Of a DNA stretch of 12,928 bases, positions 6,944 to 12,852 are shown piece after piece. Source of the DNA: a bacterium. GTDB taxonomy: Bacteria > Auribacterota > Auribacteria > Auribacterales > Auribacteraceae. Below the pieces are notes generated by a model, which saw only the letters and a list, made by a program, of their open reading frames with translations, had not been told where the DNA came from and did not search any database. Positions within the stretch are counted from its first letter, which is position 1. Each line of letters begins with the position of its first letter. The position numbers and the translations under genes are program-made. The stretch covers positions 1 through 12,928 of the forward strand of contig JAGGZS010000043.1 of the NCBI GenBank assembly GCA_021161885.1, given 5' to 3'.

Positions 6944-7002
6944 AAAAATTAACCAACAACGCTTGTTTTACAGCAATGACAATTTTGCATTTTTCAGAGG
7001 TT
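6931..7002 (-). repeat. MITE-like repeat, short copy (72 bp)
   Basis: This sequence, read on the minus strand, is a shorter version of the element at 9285-9427. Its first 29 bases (7002-6974) are identical to 9285-9313. After a 7-nt filler (6973-6967) the rest (6966-6931) matches 9392-9427 closely, including ACAAGCGTTGTTG and the outer TTTCCTTA. It lacks the 78-bp palindromic core of the long copy. The ends retain imperfect inverted repeats around GAAAAAT/ATTTTTC. It fills nearly the whole gap between the convergent stops of trmJ and the beta-propeller gene. Confidence 0.85.
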
Positions 7003-7004
7003 AT

Positions 7005-7847
7005 TTAATAAATATCGAAAACTACCGGTTTTAATGTAGTACAATCAATGCAGATAAGATGGTTTGCGAAAATTTCAATGGCAAAAGGCTGGATACCGTT
7101 TTCATCATGATTTATAAGTTTAACAAATTTTCTATCCAAGCCGGACGTATATTTTGCGATAGACCAGCTCAAAATATAGTTTGATACAAAAACACTGTCT
7201 ATATCTTTGCAGTATGCCAGCGATTCGCCCGTTAAAGATGTGCGTTCGCTTTTCCCGTCTTTAAGGGAATAAATATTGTCAAATTCCCTTGCTATAAGAA
7301 TAAGAAACATATCTGCTATATAAAGAGTGTTTTTAAAATAACTCATAAAATAAGGAAGTCGTGCATGAGTGCTGAATACGGAAATTTTTTTGTTCTTATC
7401 AAGATAATAAACGTTGCCGCTCGATTTTTCCGCGAAATATATACCGCCTTTATCGTCAGGTTCGGCGCAGACTATTAATTTGTCTTTTAGTTCCGCGACT
7501 TGCGAGGTGAAATCGGACATTTCAGTAAAATTATTATTTATTAGATATATCCTGCCGGTTTTGCCGTCAACAGCTATAAATTGGTCTGTCCCATAAGATA
7601 CCAAGGAAAAAATAAATAACGGTTTTCCCAAAGAATATTCAGCCGTTACATTAAACGATTTATCTATCTTAAGAACCTTGCCGCTGTCTGAAGATTTAGA
7701 TATAAAAAGATAATCACCGCACGAAGAGAGTCTGCCTGCTTTAAAATCAATTTGATCGCGAAGCGATGTTGTGGCGGTTTCGTTAAAGTTAAAAAAATAA
7801 TCTTTTTTTAACCTGTTTATTTCAGATTTTAAAGCGGAAGAGTCCAC
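7005..7847 (-). CDS. Beta-propeller-like protein of unknown function
   Basis: The 280-residue product shows several repeats of the form YLFI-x-SS-x-SGKVLKID (47-62), FIAVD-x-KTGRIYLIN (90-104), GIYFAEKSSGNVYYLD (135-150) and LYIADMFLI (175-183). This alternating strand pattern resembles an NHL, SMP-30 or YVTN-type beta-propeller. No signal peptide is visible, so it appears cytoplasmic unless the real start was missed. It begins with GTG, with GGAG 12 nt upstream; the frame closes at a stop 10 codons further upstream, leaving no ATG option. It lies 45 bp downstream of the small secreted protein gene in the same direction and may be co-transcribed with it. The stop sits directly against the short repeat copy. 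I cannot name a ligand or reaction. Confidence 0.8.
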   Translation of the reverse strand: MDSSALKSEINRLKKDYFFNFNETATTSLRDQIDFKAGRLSSCGDYLFISKSSDSGKVLKIDKSFNVTAEYSLGKPLFIFSLVSYGTDQFIAVDGKTGRIYLINNNFTEMSDFTSQVAELKDKLIVCAEPDDKGGIYFAEKSSGNVYYLDKNKKISVFSTHARLPYFMSYFKNTLYIADMFLILIAREFDNIYSLKDGKSERTSLTGESLAYCKDIDSVFVSNYILSWSIAKYTSGLDRKFVKLINHDENGIQPFAIEIFANHLICIDCTTLKPVVFDIY

Positions 7848-7892
7848 AGCGCGAAAAATCTCCGGAAATTTTTTTTATTATTCTTATTTATT

Positions 7893-8384
7893 TTATTCAT
7901 TATCCGGTTCGGTTTGCGGTTCAAACCCGTAATCTATAAGTTTCATTGCCGGGTTGCCGTCGTATTCCGATAAGATAATGCCCATAACAGGTATATCGTT
8001 TGACATATATGTTTTAGATACCCTGCCTTGAACATCCGCTTCAACGACAGTGCATTTTATTTTTTGGTCTTTTACTTCAGTTTCCCCGGCATAAACTTTT
8101 GGAGAAAAAGATGCCGATCTATCTGCCAAATCACTTAGCACAACCTTTTGTTCAATATCAGATATCACTTTGCCGTTCATTAATGTTTGTATTTGTACTG
8201 TTGCCACACCGTCGGTTACATCTAAGACAGTATGTTTTTGCTGGATGCTGCTTGGCAGTTCATATAAAACCCATTCCCCGGGTTTTACGTCGCTCATACA
8301 CTCTGGAGTTTTATCCTGAGCGTTTATTGCTGTTGCCAAAGCAATTGTTAAAATCAATGCCATTAACAAAGAAATTTTTTTCAT
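7893..8384 (-). CDS. Small secreted protein of unknown function
   Basis: The ATG at 8384 is chosen over an in-frame upstream ATG at 8459. AAGGAG lies 6 nt before it, and it begins a textbook signal peptide (MKKISLLMALILTIALATAINA, cleavage after A22 before QDK). The mature part is about 141 residues, mostly beta-strand-like. It contains the segments VKPGEWVLYEL (33-43), VLDVTDGVATVQIQ (53-66) and YMSNDIPVMGIILSEYDGNPAMKLIDYG (126-153). The last region resembles the end of lipocalin-like or DUF3108-like lipid/solute-binding domains, in which a strand pair 'PVMGI...G...MKLIDYG' recurs, but this is from memory of pattern only. The product ends in an acidic tail (EPQTEPDNE). It should act outside the cytoplasmic membrane. 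The beta-propeller gene follows in the same direction. Confidence 0.85.
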   Translation of the reverse strand: MKKISLLMALILTIALATAINAQDKTPECMSDVKPGEWVLYELPSSIQQKHTVLDVTDGVATVQIQTLMNGKVISDIEQKVVLSDLADRSASFSPKVYAGETEVKDQKIKCTVVEADVQGRVSKTYMSNDIPVMGIILSEYDGNPAMKLIDYGFEPQTEPDNE

Positions 8385-8430
8385 TTTTGTCTCCTTAAAA
8401 TAATTTTTTCCGTAAACACAACTGTTTTGC

Positions 8431-8459
8431 AGTTTATCAAATTTTTTTTTTAACAACAA
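8431..8459 (-). promoter_or_regulatory. Possible promoter of the secreted-protein gene
   Basis: On the minus strand TTGTTG (8459-8454) and TAAACT (8436-8431) are spaced by 17 bp, about 47 bp upstream of the ATG at 8384. A short dyad AACTG-N5-CAGTT (8420-8434) overlaps the -10 region and might be an operator. Both calls are weak. Confidence 0.3.
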
Positions 8460-8462
8460 CTG

Positions 8463-8489
8463 CTTTTAATACAAAAATTTTATTAAAAG
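8463..8489. repeat. Perfect 9-bp inverted repeat after the SDR gene
   Basis: CTTTTAATA (8463-8471) and TATTAAAAG (8481-8489) form a perfect 9-bp stem with a 9-nt loop, three bases beyond the SDR stop codon. On the minus strand no T-run follows, so it is not a classical intrinsic terminator. It could protect a 3' end or be a binding site. Confidence 0.45.
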
Positions 8490-8492
8490 AGG

Positions 8493-9260
8493 TTAATTAA
8501 TAAATTTTTCAGCGGGTTGTTGCGGTCGGGCTATTTTGTATATCTTATAATATAAAAAGTTTGGTATAAGATGGATAAGCAAAGCTATAATGTTCCATCT
8601 TTTTGTTATGTATACCATATTTTTTTTCTTTTTCATTGACTTATATATTTGTGCCGCCGCTTTTTTTGTCGAGGCTGTCCAGAATTTTGTTTTAATATTT
8701 TTTGTCATAGCAGTTTTGACAAACCCCGGCCGTATGTCTGTTATATAAACGCCTGTATCATAACATTTTTGCCTAAGCCCGTTCATATAAACGGAGACAA
8801 ACGATTTTGACGCGTTGTAAGACGGTGAATTTGCCGATCCCCGTAAACCGGCAATGGACGATATGCCCACAAGGTTGCCTTTGCCTCGTTTAAGAAAATA
8901 TTTTACCGCAGTGCTTGCCATAGCGGCAAACCCGCGTACGTTAGTGTTTATGATATTTAGTTCATACCCCAGATCAAGCTCTTTGTTGGGGATGCGAATA
9001 CCGGAATTAACAACTATCGCGTCAACATAGCCCATTTCATCGATAAGTTCAGTCAATATCCGTACAGCTTTCCGCGGACGGGATATGTCCATTTGTTTAA
9101 CATAAGTTTTGGATTTAATGTTTATGCTGATTTGCTCAAGCAGATTAAGGCGTCTTGCGGTCATTGCCACTTCATATCCTTGTTTTGCAAACTCGTAGAC
9201 CAACGCCTCGCCGATTCCTGAACTTGCCCCGATAATAACCGCTTTTTTAGTATCCGGCAT
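8493..9260 (-). CDS. Short-chain dehydrogenase/reductase (SDR family)
   Basis: The start at 9260 (255 aa) is preferred over the ATG four codons upstream because GAGG lies exactly 6 nt before it. Classical SDR features are complete: the cofactor-binding GASSGIG (11-17), NSG (85-87, in place of NAG), active-site S135 (GISSIAG), Y148-x3-K152 (YNASK) and the IRPGFVKTAMT loop (176-186). An Arg pair (R36-R37) after the second strand suggests NADP(H) preference. The C-terminal 40 residues are basic and then hydrophobic (WNIIALLIHLIPNFLYYKI), so the enzyme may be peripherally attached to the membrane, as in some lipid- or DltE-like SDRs. The substrate cannot be deduced. The long repeat copy sits 25 bp upstream of the start, so its promoter must be inside or beyond that repeat. 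Confidence 0.92.
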   Translation of the reverse strand: MPDTKKAVIIGASSGIGEALVYEFAKQGYEVAMTARRLNLLEQISINIKSKTYVKQMDISRPRKAVRILTELIDEMGYVDAIVVNSGIRIPNKELDLGYELNIINTNVRGFAAMASTAVKYFLKRGKGNLVGISSIAGLRGSANSPSYNASKSFVSVYMNGLRQKCYDTGVYITDIRPGFVKTAMTKNIKTKFWTASTKKAAAQIYKSMKKKKNMVYITKRWNIIALLIHLIPNFLYYKIYKIARPQQPAEKFIN

Positions 9261-9284
9261 AGAAAACCTCATTTAATCTTATGG

Positions 9285-9427
9285 AACCTCTGAAAAATGC
9301 AAAATTGTCATTGTGAGAAGCGATGCGACGCGGCAATCTCATTGCGCAGCGGGCTTAGATTGCCGCGCAAACTTTGTTTGTTCGCAATGACACAAGCGTT
9401 GTTGATTGATTTTTCAGAGTTTCCTTA
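9285..9427 (+). repeat. MITE-like repeat, long copy (143 bp) with palindromic core
   Basis: The element has perfect 11-bp terminal inverted repeats, CTCTGAAAAAT (9288-9298) and ATTTTTCAGAG (9409-9419). Its outer parts match the short copy at 6931-7002, which lies in the opposite orientation. Inside is a 78-bp insert (9314-9391) that is far more GC-rich than the surroundings. It has no coding capacity of its own. It fills most of the sequence upstream of the SDR start. Confidence 0.88.
9307..9391. repeat. Nested palindromic core of the long repeat
   Basis: GTCATTG (9307-9313) and CAATGAC (9385-9391) bound an 85-bp imperfect palindrome. A second perfect arm is GCGGCAATCT (9330-9339) with AGATTGCCGC (9357-9366). 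The sequence resembles the widespread 'GTCATTGCGAG...GCAATCTC' class of dispersed palindromic repeats seen in many bacterial genomes. As RNA it would form a long stable hairpin. Confidence 0.8.
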
Positions 9428-9594
9428 TTTTGTATGTTTATGTAATAAACCCTTGATAATTTTTTTAATAATCCCAATAATATAATCTTAATTTATTTTT
9501 TTAACTATAAAAATTTTTTTTATTTATTCTATAATAATAAAAAAGCCGCCGCCGGCGGAACATACAAAATTATCTTAACCAAAAGAGGTTAATT
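9428..9594 (+). promoter_or_regulatory. AT-rich leader of the deacetylase operon with candidate promoters
   Basis: This 167-bp stretch has no gene. Two plus-strand promoter candidates are visible. The first is TTGATA (9453-9458) with AATAAT (9476-9481) at 17 bp spacing. The second is a perfect TATAAT (9530-9535) without a clear -35. No terminator or riboswitch is recognised. The deacetylase Shine-Dalgarno (AGAGG, 6-nt spacer) is at its right end. Confidence 0.4.
9545..9558. repeat. GC-only palindrome in the deacetylase leader
   Basis: Fourteen consecutive G/C bases, including the perfect 10-bp palindrome CCGCCGGCGG (9549-9558), stand in otherwise very AT-rich sequence. They lie about 10 bp after the TATAAT at 9530-9535, near the expected transcription start, and 36 bp before the ATG. 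Confidence 0.5.
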
Positions 9595-10308
9595 ATGGAT
9601 TTTAAAAAAGGATTATCCGCGGTTGTTATTGCTGCGCACCCCGACGATGAAGTGCTCGGCACAGGAGCAGTAATAGCGAAAATGGCTGACAAACTAATGG
9701 ATGTTTACGTTATCTTTATTGCCACTGGAATTTCCTCAAGATACAGTGATTTTAATTTAAACAAAGATAAAATAGAGGATGAAATATTAATTCTGCGCGA
9801 ACAGTCAAAACAGGCGGCTCAACTTTTAGGTGTAAAAGAAACTTTTTTACTGAATTTTCCAGACAACAAACTCGATACCGTATCGCGTATGGATATTACC
9901 CGCAAAATAAAATCGTATCTTGACAAAATAAAGCCGAACATACTGTTTATTCATCACCCCGGCGACTACAACTGGGACCATAAAATAGCCTACGACGCCT
10001 CGATGATGGCGGCGCGTGCCAACCCTGGTGATTATTTCCCCGATTATATCTATTCTTATGAAGTCCTCTCCTCAACAGAACGAGCCGCACAAGAACCGCA
10101 CACGGTTTTTTGCCCAACTGCCTACGTGAATATAGACTCTACAATAGAAAAAAAGAAAAAAGCCATTGAAATTTATAAATCGGAACTCAGGGCGTATCCT
10201 CATCCACGAAGCCCTGAAGCGGTAGAGATGCTTGCGCTTAAACGGGGTAATGAAGTAGGGATAGCGTTTGCCGAGGCGTTCCATTTAATCCGCGAAATCA
10301 AACCATAA
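9595..10308 (+). CDS. PIG-L/LmbE-family N-deacetylase
   Basis: The 237-residue protein begins its Rossmann-like fold with the zinc-binding AAHPDDEVLGTG motif (13-24; H15, D18 as metal ligands, D17 as probable general base, E19). The second motif, FIHHPGDYNWDHK (118-130), supplies the third metal ligand, probably H129. The family C-terminal signature YKSELRAYPHPRSPEAVEMLALKRG (194-218) is intact. These enzymes hydrolyse the N-acetyl group of GlcNAc-type sugars or related N-acyl compounds in the cytoplasm. The next gene encodes a formyltransferase-fold protein 19 bp downstream, so the freed amine may be formylated; this is inference from order. AGAGG lies 6 nt before the ATG. It appears to be the first gene of a three-gene operon. 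Confidence 0.93.
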   Translation: MDFKKGLSAVVIAAHPDDEVLGTGAVIAKMADKLMDVYVIFIATGISSRYSDFNLNKDKIEDEILILREQSKQAAQLLGVKETFLLNFPDNKLDTVSRMDITRKIKSYLDKIKPNILFIHHPGDYNWDHKIAYDASMMAARANPGDYFPDYIYSYEVLSSTERAAQEPHTVFCPTAYVNIDSTIEKKKKAIEIYKSELRAYPHPRSPEAVEMLALKRGNEVGIAFAEAFHLIREIKP

Positions 10309-10327
10309 GCAGGAGGTTTGCTAAGTT

Positions 10328-10993
10328 ATGTCGAGAATAATTGTTATCGGCGGGATAGAATCAACTTATAAAAACGCCCAAATACTATATGAACTGAACG
10401 AAGATATCGCTATGTTCTACACAAGAGGTGAAAAATCTCCGGGATGGGAAGGGGTGGATATGGTTGACGAATCAAAGTTTGCCTTTGCCGATAAAGTGCA
10501 TAGAACCATTGTGCGCAATTCAATAAACGACCATATAGAAACTATTAAATCGCTCAAACCGGACTATATCTGGTCGCTTGGATGGCAGCAGATGTACAAA
10601 AAAGAACTGCTTGATATCTGTCCGGTAATAGGAATTCACGAATCGTTGCTGCCCGAAGGTGCCGGAGCCGTGCCCATAGCAAACGCTCTGCTTCACGACA
10701 GGCCGAAAACCGGAATAACGTTGTTTGAACTTGACGAAGGAATGGATACCGGTATGATTATTGGACAGCTTGCGGGCAAACTCGATCCCCGCCAATCAAC
10801 TTCAACTGAACTTTATGAAGAAGCAATGTATCTTGAAGAAAAAATTATCCGGCTGTTTGTGCCTCTGCTTAACGAAGGGATCGCTCCGCGCATACCGCAG
10901 GATTTTTCTAAAAGAACCGTTTACGGCAAGATAAACTGGTCGGATTGGACTGAAGAAAAAATAAAACGAGCAAGGGTTTACCCGTATGTATAA
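10328..10993 (+). CDS. Formyltransferase-family protein (folate-dependent type)
   Basis: The 221-residue protein matches the formyl_transferase N-domain. It has an N-terminal Rossmann beta strand (RIIVIGG), then PDYIWSLGWQQM (78-89), the active-site region PVIGIHESLLPEGAGAVPIANALL (99-122) and LFELDEGMDTGMII (132-145). H104 and D140 align with the catalytic His and Asp of methionyl-tRNA and sugar formyltransferases. The Asn normally two residues before the His is Gly (G102). The C-terminal region KRTVYGKINWSDW (195-207) resembles that of glycan-type formyltransferases. The donor would be N10-formyl-tetrahydrofolate. Without the Fmt C-terminal domain it is not a tRNA enzyme. Being paired with a PIG-L deacetylase suggests N-formylation of an amino sugar, substrate unknown. 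AGGAGG lies 11 nt before the ATG. Confidence 0.82.
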   Translation: MSRIIVIGGIESTYKNAQILYELNEDIAMFYTRGEKSPGWEGVDMVDESKFAFADKVHRTIVRNSINDHIETIKSLKPDYIWSLGWQQMYKKELLDICPVIGIHESLLPEGAGAVPIANALLHDRPKTGITLFELDEGMDTGMIIGQLAGKLDPRQSTSTELYEEAMYLEEKIIRLFVPLLNEGIAPRIPQDFSKRTVYGKINWSDWTEEKIKRARVYPYV

Positions 10994-11016
10994 AAAATAT
11001 AAAAGGATAAAATTAT

Positions 11017-11418
11017 ATGCTTACTATAACAAAAACCGTTTGTTTTTCATGTTCTCACAGGCTGTACGTTAAAGATTGGGACGATCAAAAAAATTTTGAG
11101 GTTTTCGGGCAGTGTTCACGTCTGCACGGTCATAATTATGTTTTAAAAGTTTCTCTCAAAGGTAACCCCGATCCCGTAACAGGTATGATAATCAACTTAA
11201 CCGATCTAAACAAAATTATAAAACACGAAATTATTAAATGGATAGACCACAAAAATATATCCGAGCAAGTAGATGTTTTTCAGACAAAAACACCAACAGT
11301 TGAAAACCTGTGTATCGCTTTCTGGGATAGACTGCAAAAAGCCTTACCCCCCAATTGCCTGTATAAAATAGCTTTAAACGAAACAGAAAACAATATGGCG
11401 GAATATACAGGTCCTTGA
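11017..11418 (+). CDS. 6-pyruvoyl-/6-carboxy-tetrahydropterin synthase family protein
   Basis: The 133-residue protein carries the whole PTPS/QueD signature. Zinc ligands are H14 (FSCSHRL), H37 and H39 (LHGHNY), and the catalytic Cys is C33. Also present are the D77-H78 pair (DHKN), PTVEN (93-97) and the substrate-binding Glu near E122 or E124. The segments TGMIINLTDLNKII (55-68) and NETENNMAEYTG (121-132) are closer to animal-type PTPS (GMVMNLADL, YETDNN) than to typical QueD (GMVxDF). The product could therefore be either 6-pyruvoyl-tetrahydropterin or, as in most bacteria, 6-carboxy-tetrahydropterin for queuosine synthesis. No other queuosine or pterin gene is in view. It is not PTPS-III, which lacks this Cys. 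AGGA lies 9 nt before the ATG, and the gene starts 23 bp after the formyltransferase. Confidence 0.9.
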   Translation: MLTITKTVCFSCSHRLYVKDWDDQKNFEVFGQCSRLHGHNYVLKVSLKGNPDPVTGMIINLTDLNKIIKHEIIKWIDHKNISEQVDVFQTKTPTVENLCIAFWDRLQKALPPNCLYKIALNETENNMAEYTGP

Positions 11419-11532
11419 AAAAATTGTCTAAAAAATTGTGGCATTCGTTTTATCTTTTAATTACTATATAAAACTTCGTTAATCCGTCAATAAAACTAAA
11501 TTTTTATGTAATGATAAAAAAGGATAAATAAA

Positions 11533-12816
11533 ATGAACGCTAACCAAGGTCCATATATAATATACAATTTATTCCCTACACTTGCAGGCCCTATTCATTT
11601 ATGGCAGAAACATCTTGAGAGAATTTACAATATGGGTTTTAACTGGATTTATGTAAACCCCTTGCATAAACCCGGAATGTCAGGCAGTTTGTATTCTATC
11701 AAAGATTATTATATGTACCATCCGCTGATAAAAAACAGTTTCACCAATAAAAAGACAAAAGAGCACCTTAAAAAATTTATTAAGCAAGCCAATTCTATGG
11801 GAATTAAAGTGATGGCTGACCTTGTTATAAATCATACCGCCATAGATTGCCCCCTTATAAAAAGCAACCCGATATGGTATAAACACGATAGAAAAGGAAA
11901 AATCGTAAACCCCTGCGCCAAAAAAGGTAAAATTGTGCAAACCGTATGGGGCGACCTTGCGGAAATAGACAATGCCCGCTCAAAAGATAAAGAAAATTTA
12001 TGGAATTACTGGCGGGATTTAGTGTTAGATTATATGGACTGCGGGTTTGAGGGGTTTCGCTGCGACGCCGCTTATCAGGTTCCGTCGGCTTTATGGAAAT
12101 TTTTAATAAAAGAATCCAAAAAGAAAAATAAAGACATCCTTTTTTTCGGAGAAACGTTAGGGTGTTCCCCAAAACAGACTATGGCTGTAATCAAAGCAGG
12201 GTTTAAAGTTATTTTCAACAGCTCAAAATACTGGGATTTTAAAGAACCGTGGTGTATGCAACAGTATGAGCTGACACGCGAATTAGCTTCATCAGTAAGT
12301 TTTCCAGAATCCCATGATACAAAACGTCTTGCTGAAGAAACCAACGGGGCGTGGGATATTGTCAAACTGAAATACCTGTTTTCAGCGCTGTTCTCAGGCG
12401 GGGTTATGATACCAATGGGTTTCGAGTTCGGATTCAGGAAAAAACTTCATGTGGTGAATACTACACCTGATGACTGGGAAACACAGCAGATTGATCTTGG
12501 CTTTTTTATCCAGTCTTGCAATTTGCTCAAAAAGACTTATCCGCTGTTCCAAGCGGATTATCCTACCGATTTTTTTCCTGAAGAAGCAGTAGCCGTGTTT
12601 CTTAAACGATCAGAAAAGAGTAACGAAAAAGCGCTTGTTTTAATTAATTACACCGACCATTACCGTGAATTTTATAACGGCAGCCTGTTTGATTCGTTTT
12701 TTCAAGGATGTTCGGCAATTCAGGATATTTCACCGGCATATCCGATGAATAATGTGCCTAACAATTTTCATTACAACCTGCGTCCGTACCAAATAAAAAT
12801 TTTATACGCAAAATAA
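11533..12816 (+). CDS. GH13 alpha-amylase-family glycosidase, cytoplasmic
   Basis: The 427-residue protein shows the four GH13 regions of the (beta/alpha)8 barrel. Region I is MADLVINHT (94-102). Region II is GFEGFRCDAAY (171-181), with nucleophile D178. Region III is LFFGETLG (203-210), with acid/base E207. Region IV is SFPESHDT (256-263), with D262. A short C-terminal beta domain follows (about 340-427, KALVLINYTDHYREFYNG). There is no signal peptide, so it acts on intracellular alpha-glucan or maltooligosaccharide. The compact size and the FRCDAAYQVP motif resemble bacterial GlgE-related or small amylase groups more than secreted alpha-amylases, but the subfamily cannot be fixed. AGGA lies 8 nt before the ATG. 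A 114-bp gap with a possible TATAAA (11468-11473) suggests a separate transcript from the pterin gene. Confidence 0.9.
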   Translation: MNANQGPYIIYNLFPTLAGPIHLWQKHLERIYNMGFNWIYVNPLHKPGMSGSLYSIKDYYMYHPLIKNSFTNKKTKEHLKKFIKQANSMGIKVMADLVINHTAIDCPLIKSNPIWYKHDRKGKIVNPCAKKGKIVQTVWGDLAEIDNARSKDKENLWNYWRDLVLDYMDCGFEGFRCDAAYQVPSALWKFLIKESKKKNKDILFFGETLGCSPKQTMAVIKAGFKVIFNSSKYWDFKEPWCMQQYELTRELASSVSFPESHDTKRLAEETNGAWDIVKLKYLFSALFSGGVMIPMGFEFGFRKKLHVVNTTPDDWETQQIDLGFFIQSCNLLKKTYPLFQADYPTDFFPEEAVAVFLKRSEKSNEKALVLINYTDHYREFYNGSLFDSFFQGCSAIQDISPAYPMNNVPNNFHYNLRPYQIKILYAK

Positions 12817-12852
12817 TTTTCTTTACTGCATAATCAATAATGATAAATAAAA

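Noticed and set aside
8384..8459. N-terminal extension of the secreted protein to the ATG at 8459
   Set aside because: AAGGAG is 6 nt before the ATG at 8384 and the signal peptide begins exactly there; the extension runs through the candidate promoter.
9261..9272. SDR start at 9272
   Set aside because: The GAGG lies at the ideal distance for the ATG at 9260, not for the one at 9272.
9297..9485. A 62-codon plus-strand frame starting MQNCHCEKRCDAAISL
   Set aside because: It is the translation of the long repeat. Peptides of the type 'CHCEExxDAAIS' are a familiar false product of this class of palindromic repeat, and there is no ribosome binding site.
8485..9595. Shared 15-mer AAAAGAGGTTAATTA at 8485-8499 and 9581-9595
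   Set aside because: At 9581 it is the deacetylase ribosome binding site; the copy at 8485 overlaps the end of the SDR gene. AT-rich and short, most likely chance.
11680..12365. Minus-strand open frames inside the GH13 gene
   Set aside because: They lie opposite a complete GH13 protein with all four catalytic regions and have no family signal.
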